Below are positions 16,058 to 25,490 of a stretch of DNA of 64,000 nucleotides, piece after piece. A model generated the notes under the pieces. The model did not search any database and was not told the origin of the DNA. It saw only the letters and a program-made list of their open reading frames with translations. The stretch is taken from the NCBI RefSeq assembly GCF_002217395.1, contig NZ_MUHD01000020.1, positions 10,253-74,252 of the forward strand, given 5' to 3'. How positions within the stretch are numbered: position 1 is the stretch's first letter; each line of letters opens with the position of its first letter. Both the position numbers and the translations under genes were made by a program. The DNA is from Flavobacterium plurextorum (GTDB lineage: Bacteria > Bacteroidota > Bacteroidia > Flavobacteriales > Flavobacteriaceae).

Positions 16058-17515
16058 TTAATAACCAGGGTTTTGTTGAGAAAGTCCCGCAGCTTCTCTT
16101 AAGAATGTAGTTGGAATAGGCCATAATTCATGTTTACCAACAACAAAAGTTTTTCCATCTGCTGCCATAGCTGCTTCAGCTTGTCCTGTTCTCACAATGT
16201 CAAACCATCTGTCGTGCTCGAAAGCAAATTCTAATCTTCTTTCTTTGTAGATTGCTTTTCTAACATCAGATTGAGAAGTAAAAGGAGTATCACCTAAACC
16301 TGCTCTTTTACGAATTAGATTTATTAAAGGAATAGCACCAGAAGTTTGTCCTAATTCGTTTAATGCTTCCGCTTTCATTAATATAACTTCAGCATATCTT
16401 AAATATCTAAGATTTGTATCGGTAAATTCTTGATTGTAAAAATTAGATGAGTATGCTTTATAATTATACATCGCATTTGATACAGTAGAAGGTACTTCTC
16501 TTCCATCATATAAAAATGTTCCTCTAAAAATAATTGTAGCTGCTCTTCTTACGTCACCTGCTTCATAAGCATTTGCCAAACCTAGTGATGGTGTATTAAA
16601 GCCCCATCCCCATCCTCCAGCTCCACGTGGAGCTTGAGAAACAGTATAATTTCCAATTCCAAATCCAGGGCTAGAAGTTGAACCAACTCCATTAATCTCA
16701 AAAAGAGATTCTGGTCCAAACTCACCTTCTTTTTTATACTGTAAAGCATAATCTGAAACTAATGCATAGCCGGTTACTTTATCACAATTGTCAATTACTT
16801 TCTGCCAATTTTTTTGATATAGATTTACTTTTGCCATTAAAGCATAAGCAGAACCTTTAGAAACACGGGTTTTATCATCTGGTCCGTAAGCTGATTTATC
16901 TGGTAAATTTGTTATAGCATCATTTAAATCCTTTTCAATAAACGCATAAACCTCTGCTGGCGATTTACGAGTTAACTGCATTATTCTATCTTCATCAGAT
17001 GTAGGAATTGGTAAGTGATCTATAATAGGAACTCCGCCATATCCTTTAACTAAAGTAAAATACATAAAAGCTCTCATAAATTTAGCTTCACCTTCTAATC
17101 TTACTTTTAAACTAGGTGTTACTTTATCCAATTTAGGAAAAATAGCCAAAGCTTGATTACATCTATTTATTGCTGCATAATTAGCATCCCAAGTAGATTG
17201 AAATGATGGAGTTGAAGCGTTATAGGTTAAAGCATCAACAATATCTTTATCACCACCTGCATCTCCAGGATCTGAACCTTTATCAGCATCATCAGTAATA
17301 ATACTTGTCACTGCATACCAACCAAAAGAAGACATGTCCCAACCTAAAAACTGGTTGTAAATTGCCGTTACAAACCCCTTCGCATCTGTATCATTATTTA
17401 CCAGTTCAACATCTGCCGGAATTGCTTCCGTAGGATTTACTTCTAAAAAATTATCTGAACATCCAGAAAAAAATAATCCAGATAATACAAACATTGATAT
17501 ATATATTCTTTTCAT
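16058..17515 (-). CDS. SusD/RagB family outer-membrane glycan-binding lipoprotein
   Basis: 485 residues with lipobox FSGC (Cys19). The helical TPR-like SusD fold is recognisable: the WDANYAAINRCNQAL segment, AKFMRAFMYF, and the C-terminal RRLEFAFEHDRWFDIVRTGQ block typical of the family, ending in QNPGY. It caps the SusC transporter at the cell surface and binds the polysaccharide. The start lies 4 bases after the susC stop, so translation is coupled. Confidence 0.97.
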   Translation of the reverse strand: MKRIYISMFVLSGLFFSGCSDNFLEVNPTEAIPADVELVNNDTDAKGFVTAIYNQFLGWDMSSFGWYAVTSIITDDADKGSDPGDAGGDKDIVDALTYNASTPSFQSTWDANYAAINRCNQALAIFPKLDKVTPSLKVRLEGEAKFMRAFMYFTLVKGYGGVPIIDHLPIPTSDEDRIMQLTRKSPAEVYAFIEKDLNDAITNLPDKSAYGPDDKTRVSKGSAYALMAKVNLYQKNWQKVIDNCDKVTGYALVSDYALQYKKEGEFGPESLFEINGVGSTSSPGFGIGNYTVSQAPRGAGGWGWGFNTPSLGLANAYEAGDVRRAATIIFRGTFLYDGREVPSTVSNAMYNYKAYSSNFYNQEFTDTNLRYLRYAEVILMKAEALNELGQTSGAIPLINLIRKRAGLGDTPFTSQSDVRKAIYKERRLEFAFEHDRWFDIVRTGQAEAAMAADGKTFVVGKHELWPIPTTFLREAAGLSQQNPGY

Positions 17516-17519
17516 AATA

Positions 17520-20500
17520 TTAAAATTTTAAATTAACTCCCATAACAAATGATCTCAATGATGGGTAAGCATCTAACTCAACTCCTTGAGTACCTTCAAC
17601 CAATTTACCATCGCTTACAACATCAGGAGAAAATCCTGAGAATTTTTGAGAGATAAATGGATTAATTGCATTTACATATATTCTACAATAGCTAAAAAAT
17701 TTATCATCTTTTATCGGAAGTTTGTATCCTAAAGTAATGTTATTGATTCTAAAGAAATCAGCTGATTCTAAGAAAAATGTTGAAGCAAATGGTGTTACAT
17801 TTGAAGGAGCTGGATTAGAAGCTGTTGTATTAGTTGGAGTCCAGAAATCACGAGCCGTAGAAGCTTCTATGTTTTCACCACCAAAACGCTGTGCTTTTTT
17901 ACCATTGTAAACTTTTGCTCCTCCAGTTCCGTATCCGTCAACAGAAAAATCAATATTTTTATAAGTCAAACCTAATGTCACTCCATAATTAGAAGTTGGT
18001 AGAACTGATCCAACATATTTTTTATCTGTTTTCTCGTTTAATACAGTCTGAACTACTTTATCTCCATTTGCTGTGTAGTATAACATATTACCATTTGCTT
18101 GATCAATTCCTGCAAATTCATACATATAAAAACTACCTAATGGCTGCCCTATAGAAGTATTATCAAGTATTTTGGTGTTTTGACCATTTCCTAAACTTCC
18201 TCCAATAACTGAAGCTATTTGAACATTTTTAAGACTTGTAAGTGCATTTTTATTGTGAGAAAAGTTTCCACCTACCCAGTAACTTAAATTATCATTTATT
18301 TTATCATCCCAACGTAATGCAATTTCATAACCTTTATTAGATACTTCTCCAACATGTGCTGGCGCAGGAACTGTTATTCCAGAAGTTGCGTAAGGCTTAA
18401 CATTTAAAATTGTATTTGTTGTGTTTTTCTCATACAAATCAAAAGATCCTTTTAATCTGTTGTTCAATACTTCAAAATCAAAACCTCCTGAAAGTTCTTC
18501 TACGATTTCCCAAGATAAATTAGGATCAACTTGCGAGTTAATTGTTGTACCTGATCCAAGACCTGGAACATCTACTCCTGAAGTGAAAGTTTGAGTGTTT
18601 AATGGAATATTTTGGTTTCCTAATCTACCCCAAGAACCTCTTATTTTTAACATATTAATTGTTTCTACATTACTTAAGAAGCTTTCTTTAGATACAATCC
18701 ATCCTAAACCAACTGATGGAAATGTTCCCCAACGTTTGTCTTCAGCAAATTGTGATGATCCATCACGTCTTACAGTACCTGTAAGTAAATATCTATCCAT
18801 TAATTTGTATTGGAAACGAGCAAAATAAGATGCTAATCTTCTTTGATTTAGAGCCTCATCTTTATAACCTGTAACTGAGCTTGCTACATTAATATCTTTT
18901 AAAGACCAATAATCCGAATTTGGATTTACATTTTTTCTGTCAATCGTTAGCTTCTCTCTTGTACCTTGAACATTTGCCTCGATACCAGCAGTAACTTCAA
19001 CATCATGAATGTCTGCAAAAACTTTATTATAAGTTAAGTAGTTAGATAAATTCCAATTGAAATATTGATCTCTACTTCTTGTTAAAGTATTTGTATTTAA
19101 ACTTTTTGTATCATATGCTGATTCTACACGTGTAGGATCTTGTGATAACCAAAGAGCTAAATTGTCTACATAATTATACTGTTTGTAAGTATAAAACTCT
19201 CCGTTAAATTGTGATGTAAATTTTAATGATTTGATAATATCATAATCCAGTTTTAAACCTCCTTGTAAAACAACAGTTTGCTGCTGCTCATTTGTATAGT
19301 CTAATTGAGCTACTGGATTACCAACATTATTAAATGAATCACCTGTTTCAGAAACAATTCCGTTCGAAACAAAAGGTACACCATATTTTCCATCAGGAAA
19401 ACGTACTGGAACTAGTGGAGATTGTCTATAAGCATTTGTAAAAGCGCTTAAAGGCATTGGTGTGTTTTTAATACTGCTTAAACTAAAATTCTGAGTTATT
19501 TTAACTTTCTCTGAAAGTTTAAACTCATTATTATTTCTAATTGTAGTTCTTCCATAATCAGAACCATTTAAAATACCTTTTTCTTCGTAGTTACCAACAC
19601 TAAAAAAATATTTTACGTTTTCTGAAGCCCCTGAGATTGATATATTGTTCTGAGTATAAGATCCCGTTCTTGTAATTTGATCAAACCAATTGGTATTGTA
19701 AGGCTGGTTTGCAGAAAATCTGTCTTGAGGTTTAGCGGGAGTTCTAAATGCTTCATTAGAATAACGAACAAATTCGTCGCTATTTGCCATTCTTACGGTT
19801 TTTAAAGGAGTTCTAAAACCTGCAAAACTTTCAACGTCCACAGTCATTTTACCTTTACCTGCTTTGGTTGTAATCATAATTACACCATTTGCACCTCTGG
19901 TTCCATAAATAGCTAATGAAGAAGCATCTTTCAAAATCTCGTAAGATGTAATATCATTAGTATTAATGTTGTTGATATTGTCAGTAGGCATACCATCAAC
20001 AACATATAAAGGATTTTTTCCTCCTAAAGCACTACCAGCTCCCCTGATAATTACTGAAGGTGTACTTCCAGGCGCATCTGAAGTAGATACCTGTACACCA
20101 GCTGCTTTACCTTGGATAGCCTGAGAAGCATTTATTACCTTCATTTTGGTAATTTCCTCAGATTTGATTGAACTTACAGCAGATGTATTATCAATCTTTT
20201 TTCTTGTACCGTATCCAATTACAACTACTTCTTTTAATGCAGTATCTTCTGCTTCTTTTAAGGTAATTGTCATTGGTGCGGCTGTTGCCGGTACAGAAAC
20301 TGAATTAAAGCCTAACATAGACACCTTTAATATGTCGCCAGGTTTTGCATTAATTGTAAAGTTTCCGTCGAAATCTGCATCAGCAGTAGCACGAGCATCA
20401 GATGAAGCGATTATCGCTCCAGGAATTCCCATTCCGCTGCTGTCTACTACTTTTCCTTTAATTGCTTGCGCTTGTCCCATCATATAAGATGGTAACAATA

Positions 20501-20534
20501 AGAGCGCTAAAAAGCTAAAAATAAAATTTTTCAT
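17520..20534 (-). CDS. SusC/RagA family TonB-linked outer-membrane transporter
   Basis: 1004 residues: signal peptide, an N-terminal carboxypeptidase-D-like domain (about 25-95; GKVVDSSGMGIPGAI), TonB box region (LKEVVVIGYGTRKK), a plug domain with the SusC signature GTRGANGVIMITTK, and a 22-strand barrel ending in NLKF. Imports oligosaccharides across the outer membrane with SusD. First gene of the operon after the regulator; the upstream gap carries repeated TGATGTA half-sites. Confidence 0.97.
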   Translation of the reverse strand: MKNFIFSFLALLLLPSYMMGQAQAIKGKVVDSSGMGIPGAIIASSDARATADADFDGNFTINAKPGDILKVSMLGFNSVSVPATAAPMTITLKEAEDTALKEVVVIGYGTRKKIDNTSAVSSIKSEEITKMKVINASQAIQGKAAGVQVSTSDAPGSTPSVIIRGAGSALGGKNPLYVVDGMPTDNINNINTNDITSYEILKDASSLAIYGTRGANGVIMITTKAGKGKMTVDVESFAGFRTPLKTVRMANSDEFVRYSNEAFRTPAKPQDRFSANQPYNTNWFDQITRTGSYTQNNISISGASENVKYFFSVGNYEEKGILNGSDYGRTTIRNNNEFKLSEKVKITQNFSLSSIKNTPMPLSAFTNAYRQSPLVPVRFPDGKYGVPFVSNGIVSETGDSFNNVGNPVAQLDYTNEQQQTVVLQGGLKLDYDIIKSLKFTSQFNGEFYTYKQYNYVDNLALWLSQDPTRVESAYDTKSLNTNTLTRSRDQYFNWNLSNYLTYNKVFADIHDVEVTAGIEANVQGTREKLTIDRKNVNPNSDYWSLKDINVASSVTGYKDEALNQRRLASYFARFQYKLMDRYLLTGTVRRDGSSQFAEDKRWGTFPSVGLGWIVSKESFLSNVETINMLKIRGSWGRLGNQNIPLNTQTFTSGVDVPGLGSGTTINSQVDPNLSWEIVEELSGGFDFEVLNNRLKGSFDLYEKNTTNTILNVKPYATSGITVPAPAHVGEVSNKGYEIALRWDDKINDNLSYWVGGNFSHNKNALTSLKNVQIASVIGGSLGNGQNTKILDNTSIGQPLGSFYMYEFAGIDQANGNMLYYTANGDKVVQTVLNEKTDKKYVGSVLPTSNYGVTLGLTYKNIDFSVDGYGTGGAKVYNGKKAQRFGGENIEASTARDFWTPTNTTASNPAPSNVTPFASTFFLESADFFRINNITLGYKLPIKDDKFFSYCRIYVNAINPFISQKFSGFSPDVVSDGKLVEGTQGVELDAYPSLRSFVMGVNLKF

Positions 20535-20575
20535 ACAGTATGTAATCGTTTAAGTTAGTAGAGCCAAATTAAACA

Positions 20576-20721
20576 ATTACAACGTTGTAGTACATCAGAT
20601 ACCACTACAACATAACTACATCATTGTGTTAAATTTTCAAGTTATACAAATGATTATCAACATTCTAAATGTTAAATAAAATTCGTTAACATAACGTTAT
20701 GATGTAGTATTGATGTATTAG
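20576..20721. promoter_or_regulatory. Repeated TGATGTA-type half-sites upstream of susC
   Basis: Three clusters: ATTACAACGTTGTAGTACAT at 20576-20595; ACTACAACATAACTACATCA at 20604-20623, which on the minus strand is two half-sites (TGATGTAG and TGTTGTAG) spaced 11 bases apart; and 20700-20717 on the plus strand, TGATGTA twice, also 11 bases apart. One-helical-turn spacing suggests cooperative binding on one DNA face, plausibly by the HTH regulator encoded next door. No perfect TAnnTTTG box was found for susC. Confidence 0.55.
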
Positions 20722-20778
20722 AATTATATAAAAAATGAGATGGAAAAATATAAGATCTATAAATTTTAAAACCAAATC

Positions 20779-23523
20779 TTACAGACTTAATAAAAACTTT
20801 GACAGGTTTTCCTCTTGAGTAAGACTCAGCTTCTTTCTTAGACGATATCTATGCAATTCTACACCTCTAAAAGAAATGTTCATTAGAGGAGCAATTTCTT
20901 TTGAAGAAAGATTCATTTTAAGATAAACACAGAGCTTTATATCTTTTGGAGTTAAATGTGGAAATTTTTTAGAAAGGTTAATAATAAACTCATTGTGAAT
21001 TTGATTCAAATTTGTTTCAAAAGTCTCCCACTCGTGCTTATTAACCTCATTTATTTTTATCGCCTTTTTGATTTCACTTTTTAGTTTATTGAAATCTTTT
21101 TCTGTGTCTAGAATACCTTGAATATTTTCGATCATTTCGCTTTGTTTGGCAATCGACAAAGATTTACCAGCAACTTCAGATGATTTTGTCTGTAATTCAA
21201 GCTCTAGAATATGTTTCTCAAATTCTTGAATATTCAGCTCATTCTCTTTCTTAAGTTCCATTTCAAGAATTTCGCGCTGATGTTTTAACTCCTCGGCCTG
21301 CAATTTTAATTTTTGTGTATAACGAAGTTTATTCCATTTGTAATAAAAGAATAAGACTGTGGCTATTACCAGTAAATAAAGCAGCACCATCCAAAATGAA
21401 AAATACCAAGGCTGCGAAACTTTAAATTCAAAACTTGAAACTTTATCGTAATTAGCACCATCATGTTTAAAAATCATGACAGAATGTGATCCACTGCTTA
21501 AGTTGTTTAAAACAACAGAACCATTTGAAATTGGGATGTATTTTTTGTCATTATTTATCTGATAAAATAAATTTGGTTTACTGGCTCCATAAATTCCCGA
21601 AATCACATTTATTCTAAGTTCAGTATTGTGTTTTATTTTACTTTCATCTGGAAGAAGTTCACCATTATTATAAGCTTCAATTCTGACTCCTTTATTTTGC
21701 TTATTTTCATATTCTAATTGAAGCGAAATAAATCCATCATCAAGATTTAATAAATAATGATTGTTGCTTCTAAAAATTCTTAGATTTTCATTAATCAACT
21801 TTCCTTTATAATATTTTTCTTGAATAATATTCCAGACAAATTTATTCTCATTTGCATATATATGATAGAGAACACCTTCTTGCAGAACAATAAAATGGTT
21901 TTTATCTATGGCAACTACATCTGAGATATTTTTAAAATTGGTATTGAACAATTCATTCTCTTCTAATTTATTTGTGATAGAATTAAACGTATACCAAATG
22001 TTATTAATTAGAAAAAGTATTTCTCCTCTAAATTCAAAAATCTTAACCCCAAAATCATTTTTTATTTTACTTAGCTGAGTTATGTTTTCAACTTTCTTGG
22101 TTTTGAAATTATCATCTAAGAAAACTCTATATAAACCGCGATAATTATCTGCCGCCCAAATTTCATTTTTCTTATTCTGGGCAACATATTTTATAGGTTT
22201 TGATAATCCGTCAATTTTCTTGCTTTGGCTAAGATCTAAAATATTGTTATATACTAAAATCCCACTGTAAGTCGATTGAAAGTAATTATCGTTAATGATA
22301 CTTTTTGATAAATTCCAACCTCCATTTACATTATTAATCTTGGTCAAAGCACCATTTTCATAACAAAATGTACCGTCATTATGACCTATAACATATTTAC
22401 TTCCAATTTTGGTGATATTCCATCCCTGCCCTTGGGTATTAGGCATCATTTTGAAGTTTCCAGAATCAAACTCAAAAATACCATGATTTGAAGCAATTAA
22501 ATATCCTTTGTCAATAGTAGCGACGGAATAAACAGAGCCTAAGATTCCAGAATTGTCATAAAAAAATGAAATTGGAGAATTTACCTCAACATGAGCAATT
22601 CCGTTATCTAAACCAAGCCATAAATCTTCTTCTTTGTCAAAACCAATGCTTAACACTGAGTTATTCATCAAAACATTGTTTCTGTCAATGTTTTTAAATG
22701 TATTGGTACTAAAATCGTAGATAAACACACCTTTATTACCTGTTCCAACCACAAGTTTATTATTTTTAATAAACTTAGCAACATTAATTCCGTTAGACTT
22801 TAATGTTTCATTCAATGGATTATTCCAAGGTTTTAATCCGTCTTTATCCGCAACAAAAACTCCGCGCTTTTGAGTAAAAATATAAGTCTTGCCGTTATAT
22901 TTTTCGATCGCATGCACAACGGTTTTTTTTAAAATCTCCCAGCCTTTTGGAATTGCAATTCGGGAACCATTCATTCGAAAAAGACCTTTCTCGACAGAAG
23001 CGACATAAAGGTTATTATCGACTACAAAGCAATAGGAAACTAAAAAAGGAAATTTAATTCTTTGAATATGTTTTCCATCGTAAATAAAAACATCATTGAA
23101 AGATTGAAAATACAATGAACCGTTAAACCTGAATATCTTCCAGATTTCTTCATTGTCCTTCTCATCAAATAAGCGAAGATTTTTGGTAATAGAAACGTAA
23201 TGCATTTTACCATTTTTTCTGTACCAATATCCAAATTCTTTATACGATCCTGAATAAATTCGATCGCCTTCAATCAAAATCGATCGAATTATCGTTTTGT
23301 TTGGCAAAGAGTACTTTTCCCAAATGACACCATCATAACGCAGCACATAATGATTATTTGCAAAATACATTGCCTTATCTTTACCTTGAGCAACGTTCCA
23401 GATTTGATTATCACCTTGATAATCTGATTTATTATAATTTTCAACGAAGGGAAGTAATTCTTGTGCTTGAATTTGAAAAGCAATGAAAAAGAAGAATAGT
23501 AATTTAAAAAGTTTCGATTTCAA
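20779..23523 (-). CDS. Membrane-anchored propeller/Y_Y_Y regulator with C-terminal LuxR-type HTH
   Basis: 914 residues. Signal peptide (ends QIQAQ), two-component-regulator-type propeller repeats over about residues 25-600 (LWLGLDNGIAHV is a recognisable blade), a Y_Y_Y-type Ig-like domain (about 610-700), one membrane helix (706-728), a coiled coil (about 735-800), and a C-terminal HTH (about 850-910; LTPKDIKLCVYLKMNLSSKE, HRYRLRKKL). There is no histidine kinase or receiver domain, so a periplasmic glycan signal would pass straight to a membrane-tethered DNA-binding domain. It precedes susC in the same direction with a 244-base gap. Confidence 0.9.
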   Translation of the reverse strand: MKSKLFKLLFFFFIAFQIQAQELLPFVENYNKSDYQGDNQIWNVAQGKDKAMYFANNHYVLRYDGVIWEKYSLPNKTIIRSILIEGDRIYSGSYKEFGYWYRKNGKMHYVSITKNLRLFDEKDNEEIWKIFRFNGSLYFQSFNDVFIYDGKHIQRIKFPFLVSYCFVVDNNLYVASVEKGLFRMNGSRIAIPKGWEILKKTVVHAIEKYNGKTYIFTQKRGVFVADKDGLKPWNNPLNETLKSNGINVAKFIKNNKLVVGTGNKGVFIYDFSTNTFKNIDRNNVLMNNSVLSIGFDKEEDLWLGLDNGIAHVEVNSPISFFYDNSGILGSVYSVATIDKGYLIASNHGIFEFDSGNFKMMPNTQGQGWNITKIGSKYVIGHNDGTFCYENGALTKINNVNGGWNLSKSIINDNYFQSTYSGILVYNNILDLSQSKKIDGLSKPIKYVAQNKKNEIWAADNYRGLYRVFLDDNFKTKKVENITQLSKIKNDFGVKIFEFRGEILFLINNIWYTFNSITNKLEENELFNTNFKNISDVVAIDKNHFIVLQEGVLYHIYANENKFVWNIIQEKYYKGKLINENLRIFRSNNHYLLNLDDGFISLQLEYENKQNKGVRIEAYNNGELLPDESKIKHNTELRINVISGIYGASKPNLFYQINNDKKYIPISNGSVVLNNLSSGSHSVMIFKHDGANYDKVSSFEFKVSQPWYFSFWMVLLYLLVIATVLFFYYKWNKLRYTQKLKLQAEELKHQREILEMELKKENELNIQEFEKHILELELQTKSSEVAGKSLSIAKQSEMIENIQGILDTEKDFNKLKSEIKKAIKINEVNKHEWETFETNLNQIHNEFIINLSKKFPHLTPKDIKLCVYLKMNLSSKEIAPLMNISFRGVELHRYRLRKKLSLTQEENLSKFLLSL

Positions 23524-23580
23524 AATATTCGGATTTATACCTCAAAGATACTCACAAATATTTAATCTGAAGCCATAAAA

Positions 23581-23602
23581 AAAGCTCCCGACAAGGAGCT
23601 TT
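23581..23602 (-). terminator. Terminator after ackA-DUF3995
   Basis: AAAGCTCC pairs with GGAGCTTT around a short loop; the A-run on its left reads as Ts on the minus strand. Confidence 0.75.
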
Positions 23603-23626
23603 CTTATAATCTTTAATTCAAAATAT

Positions 23627-24049
23627 TTAGTTATTCAGTTCTATAACTAAAGTCAGTATGCCAATTATCAAACATAATGGCGAATAATATTTTGTATCAT
23701 TAGCAGCAAACTGCGAACTTTTATGTTTTTTAAAGAAGCCAACGTAGTTAAATTCCCCAATTGCTCTTAAAATAAATATCGAAATTATGATCCAAAATCC
23801 ATATTTGTCTAGCCCTAAAGGTAAACTTAACTGTATGAATTCAAATTTTATCAAATATAGAACTCCAAAAAATAAGGTTCCAACCGCCACAACAAAGGTC
23901 GAAATTGTGCTAGGTACAAAAAGTGGTGTTTGATCATCTTTTGTAGGAACAACTGCCTTACTACCCCATTTTCCACCAAAACCCCAATAAAAATGAATTC
24001 CCGAAATAATGGCAAAAATTAAAAATAACAATAGCGCAATAATATTCAT
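23627..24049 (-). CDS. DUF3995 family membrane protein
   Basis: 140 residues from the ATG at 24049; a TTG three codons upstream is the alternative. Four hydrophobic helices and the family's early SGIHFYWGFGGKWG segment. Function unknown. It starts 18 bases after the ackA stop and ends at a terminator, so it is the last gene of that transcript. Confidence 0.8.
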   Translation of the reverse strand: MNIIALLLFLIFAIISGIHFYWGFGGKWGSKAVVPTKDDQTPLFVPSTISTFVVAVGTLFFGVLYLIKFEFIQLSLPLGLDKYGFWIIISIFILRAIGEFNYVGFFKKHKSSQFAANDTKYYSPLCLIIGILTLVIELNN

Positions 24050-24067
24050 TTCAAACAATTTAAGAAA

Positions 24068-25252
24068 TTAGTTGTTTAGTAACTGGAAAACCTGATTCGC
24101 AATTTCATATTCTTCATCAGTTGGAACTACAAGTATCTTGGCTTTGGCACTTGGCTTGTTGATTTCTCTAATTTCTTTCGAACGAATTTGATTTTTATCG
24201 TCATCAATTTCAATTCCAAAATACTCCATATCCGTACAAACCAGTTTACGCATATATGAAGAGTTTTCGCCAATTCCTGCTGTAAAAATTATAGCATCTA
24301 ATCCGTTTAAAGAAGCTGCATAAGCTCCAATAGTTTTTCTAATTCTATAAGCATTCATTAACAAAGCCAACTGGCATTCTTTGTTTCCTTTTTCAGCTTC
24401 CGATTCAATATCACGCAAATCGCTGTAACCTGTAAGGCCAAGCATTCCGCTTTGTTTCAACAAAATCGAGTTTACTTCATCTGGTGTATATCCTAAATTT
24501 TTAACCATATAAAATATTACAGATTGATCAATATCTCCTGCTCTTGTACCCATTATTAGACCATTTGCAGGTGAAAACCCCATTGTTGTGTCAATACTTT
24601 TTCCGTCTTTTACAGCCGTCATGCTGCATCCGTTTCCTAAATGGATTGTGATAATTCTAGACTTATTCTCTAAGTGGTTTATTGCCTTTTCAGATACATA
24701 TTTATGGCTTGTTCCATGAAATCCATACACACGAACTTTGTTCTCTGTTAAAAGATAATTTGGTATCGCATATTTATAAGCTTGAACCGGAATTGTCTGG
24801 TGAAATGCAGTATCAAAAACCGCAACTTGTTTGGCTTCAGCAAATATTTCTTCTGCAACATTTATTCCTACCAAATGTGCTGGATTATGAAGCGGAGCTA
24901 ATTCTGAAAGTTCTTTAATTTTTTCTTTTACTTCTTCGGTAATAATTGTTGTATCAGAAAAATAACTTCCTCCGTGTACAACTCTATGCCCAACCGCAGC
25001 AATTTCTGAAGTTGTTTTAATTACTCCTTTCTCAGCATCCAAAAGCATATCCGCTACTTTTTGCAATCCTACTTTATGAGTTGGAATCGGCAATATTTCT
25101 TCACGCGAATTTGAAGCTGTTTTAAAAGTAATATTTGATGTTTCTAAACCAATTCTGTCAATCATACCACTGCAAATCACTTCGTTTGCAGGCATAACCA
25201 TTAATTGATATTTTATAGATGAACTTCCGGAGTTTATTATTAGTATTTTCAT
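24068..25252 (-). CDS. ackA: Acetate kinase
   Basis: 394 residues, full length. Converts acetyl phosphate plus ADP to acetate and ATP (and the reverse). ASKHA-fold motifs: NSGSSSIKYQL at the N-terminus, GHRVVHGG, VFDTAFHQT, GFHGTSHKYV, IHLGNGCS, TMGFSPANGLIMGTR and FTAGIGENS. Works with Pta, encoded just upstream in transcription but separated by 238 bases that hold an inverted-repeat element. Confidence 0.98.
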   Translation of the reverse strand: MKILIINSGSSSIKYQLMVMPANEVICSGMIDRIGLETSNITFKTASNSREEILPIPTHKVGLQKVADMLLDAEKGVIKTTSEIAAVGHRVVHGGSYFSDTTIITEEVKEKIKELSELAPLHNPAHLVGINVAEEIFAEAKQVAVFDTAFHQTIPVQAYKYAIPNYLLTENKVRVYGFHGTSHKYVSEKAINHLENKSRIITIHLGNGCSMTAVKDGKSIDTTMGFSPANGLIMGTRAGDIDQSVIFYMVKNLGYTPDEVNSILLKQSGMLGLTGYSDLRDIESEAEKGNKECQLALLMNAYRIRKTIGAYAASLNGLDAIIFTAGIGENSSYMRKLVCTDMEYFGIEIDDDKNQIRSKEIREINKPSAKAKILVVPTDEEYEIANQVFQLLNN

Positions 25253-25347
25253 TCTTTTTATGTTTTTGCCGCGAAGGCGCTAAGTCACTAAGTTTTGTTT
25301 TTAATCTCGAAGACAGAAAATTTTAATTTTTTATTGTTGAGATTAGC

Positions 25348-25466
25348 ACGCGGATGACTCGGATTTACTTCGTAAAGACACGGATTAAAACAGATTTTTA
25401 ATTCTATAAATAATAAAATCCATCCAAATCTGCGTTTTCGCGTTAGCGAATCAGTTTCATCCGCGT
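25348..25466. repeat. 119-bp inverted-repeat element between pta and ackA
   Basis: Outer arms ACGCGGATGA (25348-25357) and TCATCCGCGT (25457-25466) match exactly; inner complementary blocks include CAGATTT with AAATCTG, and a small TTCGCGTTAGCGAA palindrome. It contains no open frame. Form suggests a MITE- or REP-like element that could fold when transcribed from either strand. Confidence 0.7.
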
Positions 25467-25490
25467 TCTATTTTTAATTTTTAATTGAAT

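Noticed and set aside
20779..23523. Hybrid two-component system (HTCS)
   Set aside because: No histidine kinase or receiver motifs; the C-terminus is a LuxR-type HTH after a coiled coil.
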